DNA from: Candidatus Peribacterales bacterium
GTDB lineage: Bacteria; Patescibacteriota; Gracilibacteria; Peribacterales; Peribacteraceae
Assembly (NCBI GenBank): GCA_020058765.1
Contig: JAGVDM010000004.1
Coordinates: 281,390-345,389 of the forward strand
DNA length: 64,000 bases
Direction of reading: 5' to 3'
Positions 56,935 through 64,000 of this stretch are shown piece after piece. The position numbers and the translations under genes are program-made. Positions within the stretch are counted from its first letter, which is position 1. Every line of letters begins with the position of its first letter. The notes under the pieces are model-generated. The model saw nothing but the letters and a program-made list of their open reading frames with translations. It had not been told where the DNA came from and did not search any database.

Positions 56935-57444
56935 TTACATCTGCCCCATAGCCTTGCACTTCTCGCAGCCCTTGCCGCCACAGGCGCACATGCCGCCGGT
57001 TGCGCATGCAGACTTCCCGCAGCAGCTCGACATCTTCACCGTAAGGAGCAACACGATAATCCAAATGAAGGCGTTATTTGCAAACGACATCGCTTGGCCG
57101 AGCGCATCGGGATTGTTGGTGAGAACTGGCTTGAGGAGCATTCCTGCAGGGATGGAGGCAAGTGCGAGGCCGCTACACCATGCACCAACGAGCATCTGCT
57201 TCTTCCAGATCAAGCACACACCGCCCACGATCATGAGGAGTGGCAGGATGTACGCCCAGATCGTCCCGAGGAACCCGAGGAATCCAAGATCGCCAGAGAC
57301 CATCCCAATGAAACCGGCAATGCCTTGGTAGTGAGAAATGCCTGTGAAGATCAACGCCAGCCCGAGTGACACACGAGCGAGTGTTGCCACGACAGACTTG
57401 GGGGATTGCAAACAACAACCAGTGATAGGACATTTTTCCATCAT
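56935..57444 (-). CDS. DoxX-like membrane protein with Cys-rich tail
   Basis: A 169-residue protein with four membrane helices, starting MMEKCPITGCCLQSPKSVVA, then ARVSLGLALIFTGISHYQGI, WAYILPLLMIVGGVCLIW and IWIIVLLLTVKMSSCCGKSA. The helical pattern fits the DoxX/DoxD group. A Cys-rich tail, with CCGKSACATGGMCACGGKGCEKC-type clusters, ends the protein, and a CPITGCC cluster starts it, so both ends could bind a metal such as zinc or copper. Two adjacent ATG codons (57444, 57441) can start it. Confidence 0.75.
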   Translation of the reverse strand: MMEKCPITGCCLQSPKSVVATLARVSLGLALIFTGISHYQGIAGFIGMVSGDLGFLGFLGTIWAYILPLLMIVGGVCLIWKKQMLVGAWCSGLALASIPAGMLLKPVLTNNPDALGQAMSFANNAFIWIIVLLLTVKMSSCCGKSACATGGMCACGGKGCEKCKAMGQM

Positions 57445-57561
57445 GGGCACAGGGGGAAAATAGGGTAAGAAGAACTTTTGCTCAGTGTGCGCGGATCTTC
57501 GGCTACTGCACAAGTGAGCAGAATTCAATCGGTGATCTGTGCAACAGAAACTGAACTCGCG

Positions 57562-57567
57562 TATCCT
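57562..57567 (+). promoter_or_regulatory. -10 box for tgt
   Basis: TATCCT ends exactly 6 bases before the GTG at 57574, marking it as the start. Confidence 0.6.
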
Positions 57568-57573
57568 GCCCCG

Positions 57574-58650
57574 GTGTTCCACCTACACCACACCACCGCA
57601 CTCGGCAGAAGAGGTGTATTGAGCACCGCTCATGGCGATATTCAGACGCCGTTCTTTATGCCTGTGGGCACTGCGGGAGCCATGAAGGGCATTACGCATC
57701 AGGATCTGGTTTCGCTCGGTGCGCAGATTCTGCTCAGTAATACCTACCACCTCCATCTGCAGCCCGGTGAGCAGGTGGTGAAAGCTGGGGGAGGACTGCA
57801 CAAATTCATCGGTTGGCAGAAGCCCATGCTTACAGACTCCGGTGGATTCCAGGTGTATTCACTGCGCCGCACGAATGCGATTGATGATGACGGGGTGGTG
57901 TTTCACTCGCACCTAAGCGGGGAAAAGCTCTTCATGGGGCCCGATGAATCCATCGCGATTCAACATGCACTCGGCGCAGACATGATCATGTGCTTCGATG
58001 AATGCCCGCCCTCCACAGCGCCGCGCGAGCACATTCTTCGCGCGGTGGATCGCACACTTGTGTGGGCTGCGCGCTGCAAAAAACGCAACGACGAACAGCG
58101 TGCCAAAACAGGCTGGGCGCCGCTCCTCTTTGGGATCGTGCAAGGAGGGCTGCACCGTGATCTGCGCGAAAAATGCGCGCAGGAGCTCATTGCCATTGGC
58201 TTCGATGGCTACGCAATCGGCGGCCTTGCCGTGGGCGAATCGGAACCCGACATGCTCTCTGTAGTGGAAACAGTGGCGCCAATCCTTCCTGTAGATCAAC
58301 CGCGGTATTTAATGGGCGTAGGGGAAATCGGGCAACTCAAGGCATGCGTTGCACGTGGTATTGATATGTTCGACTGCGTGCTCCCCATGCGCATTGCACG
58401 TCACGGAAGAATTCTGCTCTCCGATGGTTCCGAGATCCGCATTACAGGCGCCGCATTCCGCGATGCACATACACTCATCGACCCGGAATCCCCTTCTCCA
58501 ATGAGCCGCACACATACCAAGAGCTATCTGCACCATCTTTTGCGGGCAAAGGAACGCCTTGGTGAACACATTGCGCAAATGCAGAACCTCGGGCTCACAC
58601 TGCAAACCATGCAACATCTGCGCGCCCAAATGGATGACAATGCGGGCTAA
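57574..58650 (+). CDS. tgt: tRNA-guanine transglycosylase, zinc ligands missing
   Basis: Tgt swaps guanine 34 for preQ1 or queuine in Asp, Asn, His and Tyr tRNAs. The 358-residue product keeps the TIM-barrel core, with Asp88 in MLTDSGGFQVYSL, FGIVQGG, GGLAVGE and the nucleophile Asp267 in DMFDCVLPMRIARHG. The C-x-C-x2-C zinc loop that should follow near residues 305-311 reads ESPSPMS, so the Cys ligands are gone; the later YLHHL His remains. GTG 57574 is set by the promoter and family length. Confidence 0.9.
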   Translation: MFHLHHTTALGRRGVLSTAHGDIQTPFFMPVGTAGAMKGITHQDLVSLGAQILLSNTYHLHLQPGEQVVKAGGGLHKFIGWQKPMLTDSGGFQVYSLRRTNAIDDDGVVFHSHLSGEKLFMGPDESIAIQHALGADMIMCFDECPPSTAPREHILRAVDRTLVWAARCKKRNDEQRAKTGWAPLLFGIVQGGLHRDLREKCAQELIAIGFDGYAIGGLAVGESEPDMLSVVETVAPILPVDQPRYLMGVGEIGQLKACVARGIDMFDCVLPMRIARHGRILLSDGSEIRITGAAFRDAHTLIDPESPSPMSRTHTKSYLHHLLRAKERLGEHIAQMQNLGLTLQTMQHLRAQMDDNAG

Positions 58651-58656
58651 GACCTG

Positions 58657-58662
58657 CAGAAT
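58657..58662 (+). promoter_or_regulatory. -10 box for the 58671 gene
   Basis: CAGAAT ends 8 bases before the ATG at 58671, in the gap after tgt. Confidence 0.35.
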
Positions 58663-58670
58663 CCCGCCCC

Positions 58671-59051
58671 ATGAAGAAGCAACGGTCCGTCGCCGCGCCG
58701 TACGAACATATTCCCGCGTATGCCATACGCATTGTGGAACGTGAGCTCCACGCATACCAGACGTACAGCGCAATTCCTGCAACAACGCGAGAGCGCACCG
58801 CAGAACGTTTGCGAGCATTGATCGGCGATGGCTTTTGCAAAAGGAAAGAAGGAGTGATTGTCTCCGGGCAGGATGTCACAAAACATCTGCTGTTTTCTGC
58901 AGAAAGACTCAGGAAAGAGGACGATACAGATCTGCTTTTGCTCCTTGAGCGCATCACTCCCGCAATCAACGAAATCGCGATGCTCTATAGAGAGAAATTC
59001 TCTACACACATTACAAATACTCCACCTCAACAAACAGAGGAGCTGTACTAA
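58671..59051 (+). CDS. Hypothetical protein, 126 aa
   Basis: A soluble helical protein (MKKQRSVAAPYEHIPAYAIR at the start) with a Lys/Arg-rich middle and a Leu-rich helix (DDTDLLLLLERITPAINEIA). No family recognised. Its TAA directly abuts the rplU stop (bases 59049-59054 read TAACTA). It may be co-transcribed with tgt, 20 bases before it. Confidence 0.65.
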   Translation: MKKQRSVAAPYEHIPAYAIRIVERELHAYQTYSAIPATTRERTAERLRALIGDGFCKRKEGVIVSGQDVTKHLLFSAERLRKEDDTDLLLLLERITPAINEIAMLYREKFSTHITNTPPQQTEELY

Positions 59052-59366
59052 CTAGGCGGAGATCTTCGTGATCTCGATTTCGGTGTAGTGCTGACGATGA
59101 CCGTGCACACGGCGGTAGCGCTTGCGACGCTTCATCTTGAACACACGAATCGTGTCCCCGCGACCATGAGCAATCACCTTGGCCTGCACCGTAGCACCAG
59201 CAAGAGTTGGCGCACCAATCGCCACATCGTCATCGCTCTTTACAAGGAGAAACACCTTATCGAACGTCACCGTCGAACCAGGCTCTGCATCGAGCAATGG
59301 CACTTCCAGCGCGTCACCTTCGGCGACTCGTTCCTGGAACCCGGCGATGTCGACAACAGCGAACAT
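59052..59366 (-). CDS. rplU: Ribosomal protein L21
   Basis: L21 binds 23S rRNA in the 50S subunit. The 104-residue product matches the family in full: MFAVVDIAGFQERVAEGDAL, the DKVFLLVKSDDDVAIGAPTL loop, then VIAHGRGDTIRVFKMKRRKR and YRRVHGHRQHYTEIEITKI. The ATG at 59366 gives the family length. It lies downstream of the terminator of the 60004 gene. No rpmA follows it, which is unusual since L21 and L27 are often paired. Confidence 0.96.
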   Translation of the reverse strand: MFAVVDIAGFQERVAEGDALEVPLLDAEPGSTVTFDKVFLLVKSDDDVAIGAPTLAGATVQAKVIAHGRGDTIRVFKMKRRKRYRRVHGHRQHYTEIEITKISA

Positions 59367-59426
59367 AAGCGAAACGTCCGCGGCAGTGTACGGAACGCTG
59401 ATCTGATCAGCAAGAAATTCTCTATG

Positions 59427-59461
59427 AAAACGGCGAGGGGCTCTTTCGAGCACCCCCGCCG
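59427..59461 (-). terminator. Terminator after the 60004 gene
   Basis: On the reverse strand CGGCGGGGGTGCTC, a GAAA loop and the mostly complementary GAGCCCCTCGCCG (mismatch and bulge), then TTTT. It separates the ECF cassette from rplU. Confidence 0.7.
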
Positions 59462-59485
59462 CATCCTGCGGAAAGAAAGAACGTC

Positions 59486-60004
59486 CTAGTTGGTGTCCTC
59501 GTCTTCCGTATTGTCCTCATCTGCACGTGCTGCCTCAATTGCAGTCTTGACCTTCACGCGCAGCTCTGCGCGTACTTCGAGGGCGCATTCGCGCTTTTCC
59601 TCTACAGAAGTATCCATTTCACGGCAGGCTTTGTACTCTGCGCGTGCCTCGGTAATGAGGTTCTTGATGGTCTCGCGGAGCTCCTTGCGAGCATCTACAG
59701 ACGTGTGGTGGAGATTGCGACGAGCCCACTGGCGTGTGCTCTGCATATGCTCCTTCATGGCCTGCGCACGAGCCTGCACACGATTGCGGAATGCAACGTG
59801 ATCATCGGAATCATGGTCTGCATCTGCATGCACTTTGGCATGCGTCTTCATGCGTACGCCAACATCGGAACCCATGAGCGATGCGTCTACACCAGTCTCG
59901 CTCGAGACTGACGTATCTGTATCGAGTGACACACCGAACGCGAACGCTGGAGTTGCCGTCAGCGTGACAGCACCGAGCGTAACAAGAGAGAGGAATCGTC
60001 TCAT
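59486..60004 (-). CDS. Secreted charged helical protein of the ECF cassette
   Basis: A 172-residue exported protein with a signal peptide (MRRFLSLVTLGAVTLTATPA, cut near AFA). The mature part is very charged and helical, with Asp/Ser-rich sequence first (VSLDTDTSVSSETGVDASL) and then helices rich in Arg and Glu (ARKELRETIKNLITEARAEY). An acidic tail (DEDNTEDEDTN) ends it. It lies 56 bases after the DUF5667 gene and is likely under the same sigma factor. No known family. Confidence 0.72.
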   Translation of the reverse strand: MRRFLSLVTLGAVTLTATPAFAFGVSLDTDTSVSSETGVDASLMGSDVGVRMKTHAKVHADADHDSDDHVAFRNRVQARAQAMKEHMQSTRQWARRNLHHTSVDARKELRETIKNLITEARAEYKACREMDTSVEEKRECALEVRAELRVKVKTAIEAARADEDNTEDEDTN

Positions 60005-60060
60005 ATAAAAGGAGGGAAAGAAGTAGAGACATAGGAGGAGACGACCGGTCTCCGTCTCTC

Positions 60061-61011
60061 TTACAGACCAAGTTTTTCCTCTATTTGTAGCGGTTCCTGT
60101 AGATCTTCGGACACCGAATTTTCATCGATGAGCTCTGGCTCTCTGCGATCAGCAGATACTGGCACGTCTTGCGTAGGCGCATCTCCTGCTGCATCAGATT
60201 CTCCTGCAGCTGGTCGACGCTCTAGACGAACACGGATGCGATCGAACCGCTCGCGACGCTGGATATTCTGCTCATCAATCTGCTCGCGACGTCGGCGTGC
60301 ATCTTGCACAATCGGTACGAGTTCTTCGGGAACTGTGCGATCCTGAATGATGCTATCGATTGCTTCCTGGCGTTCTGTGAGCACTTCGGTGAGGTGTATG
60401 CGAAAGTCTTCAATCTCGGGATCATCGGATGTATCCGGCAATGCATCGAGATGTGCCTCGATACGGGACGCCTGCACATCGATGAGGAACTCCAACTCTT
60501 CGCGACGCTCCTCGGTGAATCGACCACTCTCAATCAAGCGCTGGCGCTCGGTGAACCGACGTTCCAAACGTGTAAGTTCCCACGTGCGCTGCGCATCGGA
60601 CGAATGAGCGAATTGCTCACGAATGGGCTCTGTAACGTAGATTTTGACGGGATAGAGCATGTCCCCGGGCAGCGCCGCCTCTGCCACTCCGCCAGTTGCC
60701 AGCATCACCACAACAAACGCGCTTGTGGATGCAAATACCAAACGTGAGGTGGAGAAATTGAGGAATCGAGAAACCCACGATTGCGCCTCCGGCTGGTAGC
60801 TTTGCATGAAGTTCTGCAGCTGCCTTCGACCCTCCGCATGCTCATGAGACTTGAGCTGTAACGTGGCTGCAGCACCAAGCAATTGCCCTTCTGGGATATC
60901 GGAAAGCATCCGCACACGAAGCATAGAACGAGCATCTGCGCGCTCTGCATCGGAGAGGCGCAATGCACATGCATCCTGCCAAAATTGATCGAGGGTATTA
61001 TTCATCGGCAT
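60061..61011 (-). CDS. DUF5667-domain membrane protein, likely anti-sigma factor
   Basis: A 316-residue protein with a cytosolic N-terminal part (residues 1-80), one membrane helix (about 85-105, FASTSAFVVVMLATGGVAEA) and an external DUF5667 domain starting with ALPGDMLYPVKIYVTEPIRE. The external part is a long series of charged helices. It overlaps the sigma gene end by 14 bases, so the two are translationally coupled, as anti-sigma factors usually are. It keeps no zinc ZAS motif. ATG 61011 or 61005 can start it. Confidence 0.8.
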   Translation of the reverse strand: MPMNNTLDQFWQDACALRLSDAERADARSMLRVRMLSDIPEGQLLGAAATLQLKSHEHAEGRRQLQNFMQSYQPEAQSWVSRFLNFSTSRLVFASTSAFVVVMLATGGVAEAALPGDMLYPVKIYVTEPIREQFAHSSDAQRTWELTRLERRFTERQRLIESGRFTEERREELEFLIDVQASRIEAHLDALPDTSDDPEIEDFRIHLTEVLTERQEAIDSIIQDRTVPEELVPIVQDARRRREQIDEQNIQRRERFDRIRVRLERRPAAGESDAAGDAPTQDVPVSADRREPELIDENSVSEDLQEPLQIEEKLGL

Positions 61012-61528
61012 GAAGGAGTGTCTTGAGCTTCTGAATTCCACGGTTCACACGAACAGATGCTACGTTGGCGGACACACCGAGCAGATCAGCAATTTCGCGA
61101 GGCTGGTAGCCATCAACGAACCGTAGCACCACTGCCTGACGATAGGGCTCATCGATGTGCTGCAAGGCATCCATTACTTGGTTTGCCGAGAACCGTCGGT
61201 CGGTGTGTGCCTCTGCACTGTCGTCACGCAAGTCCCACCCTGTTTCTTGCAACGCCTCGATGGACTCCACCCTGCGGCGCTTTGCCCGACGCACGTGATC
61301 GATAATAAGATTGTTGGCAACGCGGTACAGGAATGCGCGCATGTTCTCCACCTTCTCGCCTTTCGCCGCATACTGCCACGCCTTCACAAAGGTGTCTTGC
61401 ATAAGATCCCGGCCGACTTCTCTATCGCCTATACGCAGCGCGCAGTGGCGGAAAATCGCATCGGCGAAGTCGTCGTATGCGGAGAGGAAAAGTTGCTCCA
61501 TGTGCTCACGTTGACGCTCGTCTGGCAT
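60998..61528 (-). CDS. ECF-type RNA polymerase sigma factor
   Basis: A 176-residue ECF sigma factor with region 2 (DDFADAIFRHCALRIGDREV, then DTFVKAWQYAAKGEKVENMR and AFLYRVANNLIIDHVRRAKR) and region 4 (ALQHIDEPYRQAVVLRFVDG, PREIADLLGVSANVASVRVN). It directs polymerase to a cassette that includes the DUF5667 protein and the secreted protein behind it. I saw no clear ECF-type promoter upstream. ATG 61528 is the first good start. Confidence 0.93.
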   Translation of the reverse strand: MPDERQREHMEQLFLSAYDDFADAIFRHCALRIGDREVGRDLMQDTFVKAWQYAAKGEKVENMRAFLYRVANNLIIDHVRRAKRRRVESIEALQETGWDLRDDSAEAHTDRRFSANQVMDALQHIDEPYRQAVVLRFVDGYQPREIADLLGVSANVASVRVNRGIQKLKTLLHADE

Positions 61529-61580
61529 AACTCTTACAGGTGAAAGACCTCACACGAACTCGGAGGCTATTGCACCAAAT

Positions 61581-62285
61581 TTACGCCACATTCCAAATAC
61601 ACGCACCCTTCTTTGCATGCTCGAGTACGAATTGCCACGTCTTTGCATCGTATTGCGGACTGGAGGGGTACGGCGGTTGCAGAAGCGCACGTTCATTCAG
61701 CTTTTCTGGTGCTTGATACACGGTGTTACTTCCGCCGTTAAAGTTTGCGGTACCTACACTCACAATATGCACTGGTGTCTTGGGATACGCCCTCTGCAAA
61801 GCCCTTCCGAGTGTTCCCGATCCTCCCATACACCAGAGTTCCGGTGCATCAATATTCGCGGACTTCACAACTGCTTCCAAGGCGTTTCCGAACTCAGGAA
61901 AATCCAAACCAATCGGAAGGAATTTCGCTCGGTATTGCTCTGCATACGCGATCGCCTGCTTACTCACTTCTACCTGTGTTGCAGCAGTATCGACAACCAT
62001 GTGCTGCACATGCGGCTGCTCCGTTGCCTTGCGAAAGATCTCCGTGTCGTGCTTTGGAGCGTAATAGAAGAGCATAACCTTCTTTGCTGCTTCCCGTGCT
62101 GTAAGTGCAATCGCATACGCCGCATGCCCATAGTAATCACAGGCATACACCAATTCCGATTCATCAATCGAGGGGATCAAACGACGAAATGCTCGGCGCT
62201 TCGTTCCCCCTTCATACAGGTCATCTCGAATTACCTGAAAGCCTTCGATTTCCTGTTTTACAAAGGATTCCTCGAACTCATGCAT
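61581..62285 (-). CDS. PLP-dependent enzyme, fold type II (ACC deaminase/tryptophan synthase beta-like)
   Basis: A 234-residue protein with a fold-type II PLP pattern. The Lys that holds PLP is probably in VIRDDLYEGGTKRRAFRRLI, the Gly/Ser-rich phosphate-binding loop is LWCMGGSGTLGRALQRAY, and DYYGHAAYAIALTAREAAKK fits the next strand-helix. At 234 residues it is well short of the usual 320-400. ACC deaminase or D-cysteine desulfhydrase-like activity are candidates. A TTGCAT-17-TACAGT promoter ends 6 bases before the ATG. Confidence 0.72.
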   Translation of the reverse strand: MHEFEESFVKQEIEGFQVIRDDLYEGGTKRRAFRRLIPSIDESELVYACDYYGHAAYAIALTAREAAKKVMLFYYAPKHDTEIFRKATEQPHVQHMVVDTAATQVEVSKQAIAYAEQYRAKFLPIGLDFPEFGNALEAVVKSANIDAPELWCMGGSGTLGRALQRAYPKTPVHIVSVGTANFNGGSNTVYQAPEKLNERALLQPPYPSSPQYDAKTWQFVLEHAKKGACIWNVA

Positions 62286-62291
62286 GCGGGA

Positions 62292-62320
62292 ACTGTACCG
62301 TTGTAAAGTATATTATGCAA
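62292..62320 (-). promoter_or_regulatory. Promoter of the PLP-enzyme gene
   Basis: On the reverse strand TTGCAT (62315-62320), a 17-base spacer and TACAGT (62292-62297). The -10 ends exactly 6 bases before the ATG at 62285. Confidence 0.6.
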
Positions 62321-62341
62321 TATAATTTTTACTTTGTGAAT

Positions 62342-62416
<75 letters not shown>

Positions 62417-62518
62417 AAATGCGTCGGCGAACGGAGTGTAGCGTCCTCTCGTTGCAATGAGAATCGATACCGTAAAAAACACGGCAAAATGTTGTAAGAA
62501 TCAGAAAAAGATGACTTG

Positions 62519-62532
62519 TTGACTTTTGTCAA
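62519..62532. repeat. TTGAC-TTTT-GTCAA inverted repeat
   Basis: Five-base arms around TTTT, immediately upstream of the promoter below. It shares the TTTGTCAAATACT word with 15087-15099. Confidence 0.4.
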
Positions 62533-62538
62533 ATACTC

Positions 62539-62566
62539 TTGACAAATAATGCTTATTAGCTAATAT
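62539..62566 (+). promoter_or_regulatory. Strong promoter of the DGDG-repeat gene
   Basis: TTGACA (62539-62544), a 16-base spacer and TAATAT (62561-62566). It gives an AT-rich leader of about 27 bases without a Shine-Dalgarno. The full consensus -35 is rare in this window. Confidence 0.7.
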
Positions 62567-62599
62567 CTTTGCCATTTTGTAAATTTTCTCAATATTTCT

Positions 62600-64000
62600 A
62601 TGTCCGCGTCCCTCCGTCGAACATGGGCTACAGTGAGCCTGTTCTCACTGATGCTCATTCAGCTCCAGAGTGGCTTTGCCGCCCTCGAGTTCCCACTCGC
62701 ACCTGCGAGTACCGCACATGCGCAAGCCGCGTCGCGGACGTTTTCCAGCGCATGGGAAATCCGTGCGTTCTTGCAAACGATCCCTGGGATTACGCACATC
62801 CAGTCGTCGCCGGATCACCTCTCGGGTGCTCCTCGCAACGATCAGGCAACTGCCAACGCAGTGTGCAAATTCGCCGGATACAACTCAGCGCAAATCACGA
62901 ATACGAGTCACTACTCGAGTTGTGGAGACAACACGATTGGCTACTGGGACGCAGCCAAGAATGACTTCACAATCTACGGTGCTTGTAACTACAACAGCTT
63001 CATCCACGGCTTGCTCTGTACCAACCCAATTGCAACGGCACAGTGCAGCGATGGCGTAGATAACGATGGCGACGGGGCAGCGGACTACCCCGCCGACTTC
63101 AGCTGTAGCTCAGCAACGGATACGGACGAAACAAATCCACGTTCAGCCTGTCAGGATGGCGTGGACAACGACGGTGACGGGAAGGCGGACTTCCCAACGG
63201 ATCCGGGTTGTTCCAGCAAGCAAGACAACGACGAGTTCAATACCGGCGGAGGTGGAAATGAGTGTTCGGACGGTATCGATAACGATGGCGACGGCAAGAT
63301 CGACGCCCTCGTCACCACCACAATAGGTGGAGGCGATTTCCAAAAGGAAGGCGCCGATCCGAAGTACGGCAAAACATGGATCGCATCCATTACCTGCCGC
63401 GCTGCAAACGGCAGTACGCAGACCATTGGTGGCAACAATCCACAAACTGTAGCGAATTTAGTGGCAAGCGCCATTACACAGAAAGGTCTGCCATTCACAA
63501 AACCTACAGCACCGCTTGTTCGCACAACAGGCGGAAGCGGCGGTGGCAACGTGTGGACAAACCACGGCACACCCCACACAGCAACGCTGAACGCAACATG
63601 TAAGATTCTCGGCTACGAAAGCTACGTGTCATCCACATGTGCAGATACAGAGCGCAGCGGCAGCTACCCGAACGGCAAGTGCAACTACCACTCCCCTGGC
63701 GACAACCACCACTTCCGCTTCAACGGAAACATTTCACTTGCAGCATGTAGCGACGGTATCGACAACGATGGCGATGGCCAGACCGACTACCCGCAAGATA
63801 ACGGTTGTGCGGCGGCAGGAGACACAAGTGAAATTTTGCACGATCCAGGATGCACAGGACCAACCGATCCTACAGAAAGCGATCCTACTCCAGCATGCTC
63901 CGACGGTATCGACAATGATGGTGATGGTGCAGCGGACTTCCCTGCAGACTTCAGCTGTAGCTCTGCTACAGACAACGACGAGACGAACCCGAAGGCACAG
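62600..64000 (+). CDS. Large secreted DGDG-repeat protein, N-terminal part (runs off the window)
   Basis: At least 467 residues, open to the window edge. A signal peptide (VSLFSLMLIQLQSGFAALEF, then PLAPASTAHA-QA) precedes a Cys-containing domain (residues 50-145, with CKFAGYNSAQIT and CGDNTIGYWD). Then come Asp-rich repeats of the form CSDGxDNDGDGxxDxP, at residues 149, 184, 222, 383 and 433. The DNDGDG core is a calcium-binding pattern like thrombospondin type 3 repeats. Between 240 and 380 is a further Cys/His-containing domain (HHFRFNGN near its end). Probably a large calcium-stabilised surface or adhesive protein. Its start follows the strong promoter. Confidence 0.85.
   Translation, partial: MSASLRRTWATVSLFSLMLIQLQSGFAALEFPLAPASTAHAQAASRTFSSAWEIRAFLQTIPGITHIQSSPDHLSGAPRNDQATANAVCKFAGYNSAQITNTSHYSSCGDNTIGYWDAAKNDFTIYGACNYNSFIHGLLCTNPIATAQCSDGVDNDGDGAADYPADFSCSSATDTDETNPRSACQDGVDNDGDGKADFPTDPGCSSKQDNDEFNTGGGGNECSDGIDNDGDGKIDALVTTTIGGGDFQKEGADPKYGKTWIASITCRAANGSTQTIGGNNPQTVANLVASAITQKGLPFTKPTAPLVRTTGGSGGGNVWTNHGTPHTATLNATCKILGYESYVSSTCADTERSGSYPNGKCNYHSPGDNHHFRFNGNISLAACSDGIDNDGDGQTDYPQDNGCAAAGDTSEILHDPGCTGPTDPTESDPTPACSDGIDNDGDGAADFPADFSCSSATDNDETNPKAQ

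Larger units (their letters stand above)
62417..62599. other. Intergenic region upstream of the DGDG gene
   Basis: 183 bases, AT-rich, holding the repeat at 62519-62532 and the strong promoter. No small gene is seen. Confidence 0.5.

Overview
The window is a dense, single-contig stretch of a bacterial chromosome with moderately high GC. It holds about 71 protein genes, one tRNA, no rRNA and no CRISPR array. The gene set suggests a Patescibacteria (CPR) genome, possibly of the Peregrinibacteria/Peribacteria kind. Reasons are the reduced housekeeping repertoire mixed with many glycosyltransferases, a Baseplate_J-like membrane protein, DUF5667 proteins beside an ECF sigma factor, a sigma-region-4/HARE-HTH protein, and many small orphan proteins. 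This placement is inference, because no marker such as 16S rRNA is present. UGA is used as a normal stop, so the SR1/Gracilibacteria code does not apply.

Layout. 1-12.9 kb: partial glycosyltransferase, prmC, purA, nadK, a GT4 gene, gap-fbp, mraY, dnaB, a Nudix hydrolase, recA and an alpha/beta hydrolase. 12.9-26.5 kb: lipoprotein and sigma4-HARE regulator, rpsT-ruvX, glmS, a class B penicillin-binding protein, a PilB/GspE-like ATPase, a FecR-domain protein, a RluD-type pseudouridine synthase and tyrS. 26.6-34.1 kb: surface polysaccharide and envelope island (GT2-methyltransferase fusion, methyltransferase, Sel1/pseudopilin-like protein, SLH/Cys-rich protein, acetyltransferase, GT4, epimerase). 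34.2-41.6 kb: accessory region with small orphans, secreted proteins, a Tat-signal protein, a HExxH metallopeptidase, a JAMM peptidase, an AT-rich two-gene insert with DUF6941, and a tyrosine recombinase. 41.6-56.9 kb: DUF218 and Baseplate_J-like proteins, pgk with a histone-H1-like tail, an orphan AroE-like domain, a WecA-like transferase, an acyl-ACP desaturase, an M23 peptidase, a TsaE-HD fusion, rarA, miaA and clpP. 56.9-64 kb: DoxX-like protein, tgt, rplU, ECF sigma/DUF5667 cassette, a PLP enzyme, tRNA-Gln, and the start of a long secreted DGDG-repeat protein that runs off the window.

Two genome-wide features stand out. First, most genes that are not inside operons have a -10 promoter box ending only 5-10 bases before the start codon. 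This predicts leaderless mRNAs, and I used it to choose starts; only one start (WecA-like, near 46053) has a strong Shine-Dalgarno sequence. Second, five convergent gene pairs share a single 4-base stop tetramer (TTAA, CTAA or TTAG), and two more pairs abut stop to stop.

The genes together describe cell-wall and glycan building (mraY, glmS, PBP, WecA-like, GTs), lower glycolysis/gluconeogenesis (gap, fbp, pgk), replication and repair (dnaB, recA, rarA, ruvX) and tRNA modification (tsaE, miaA, tgt).
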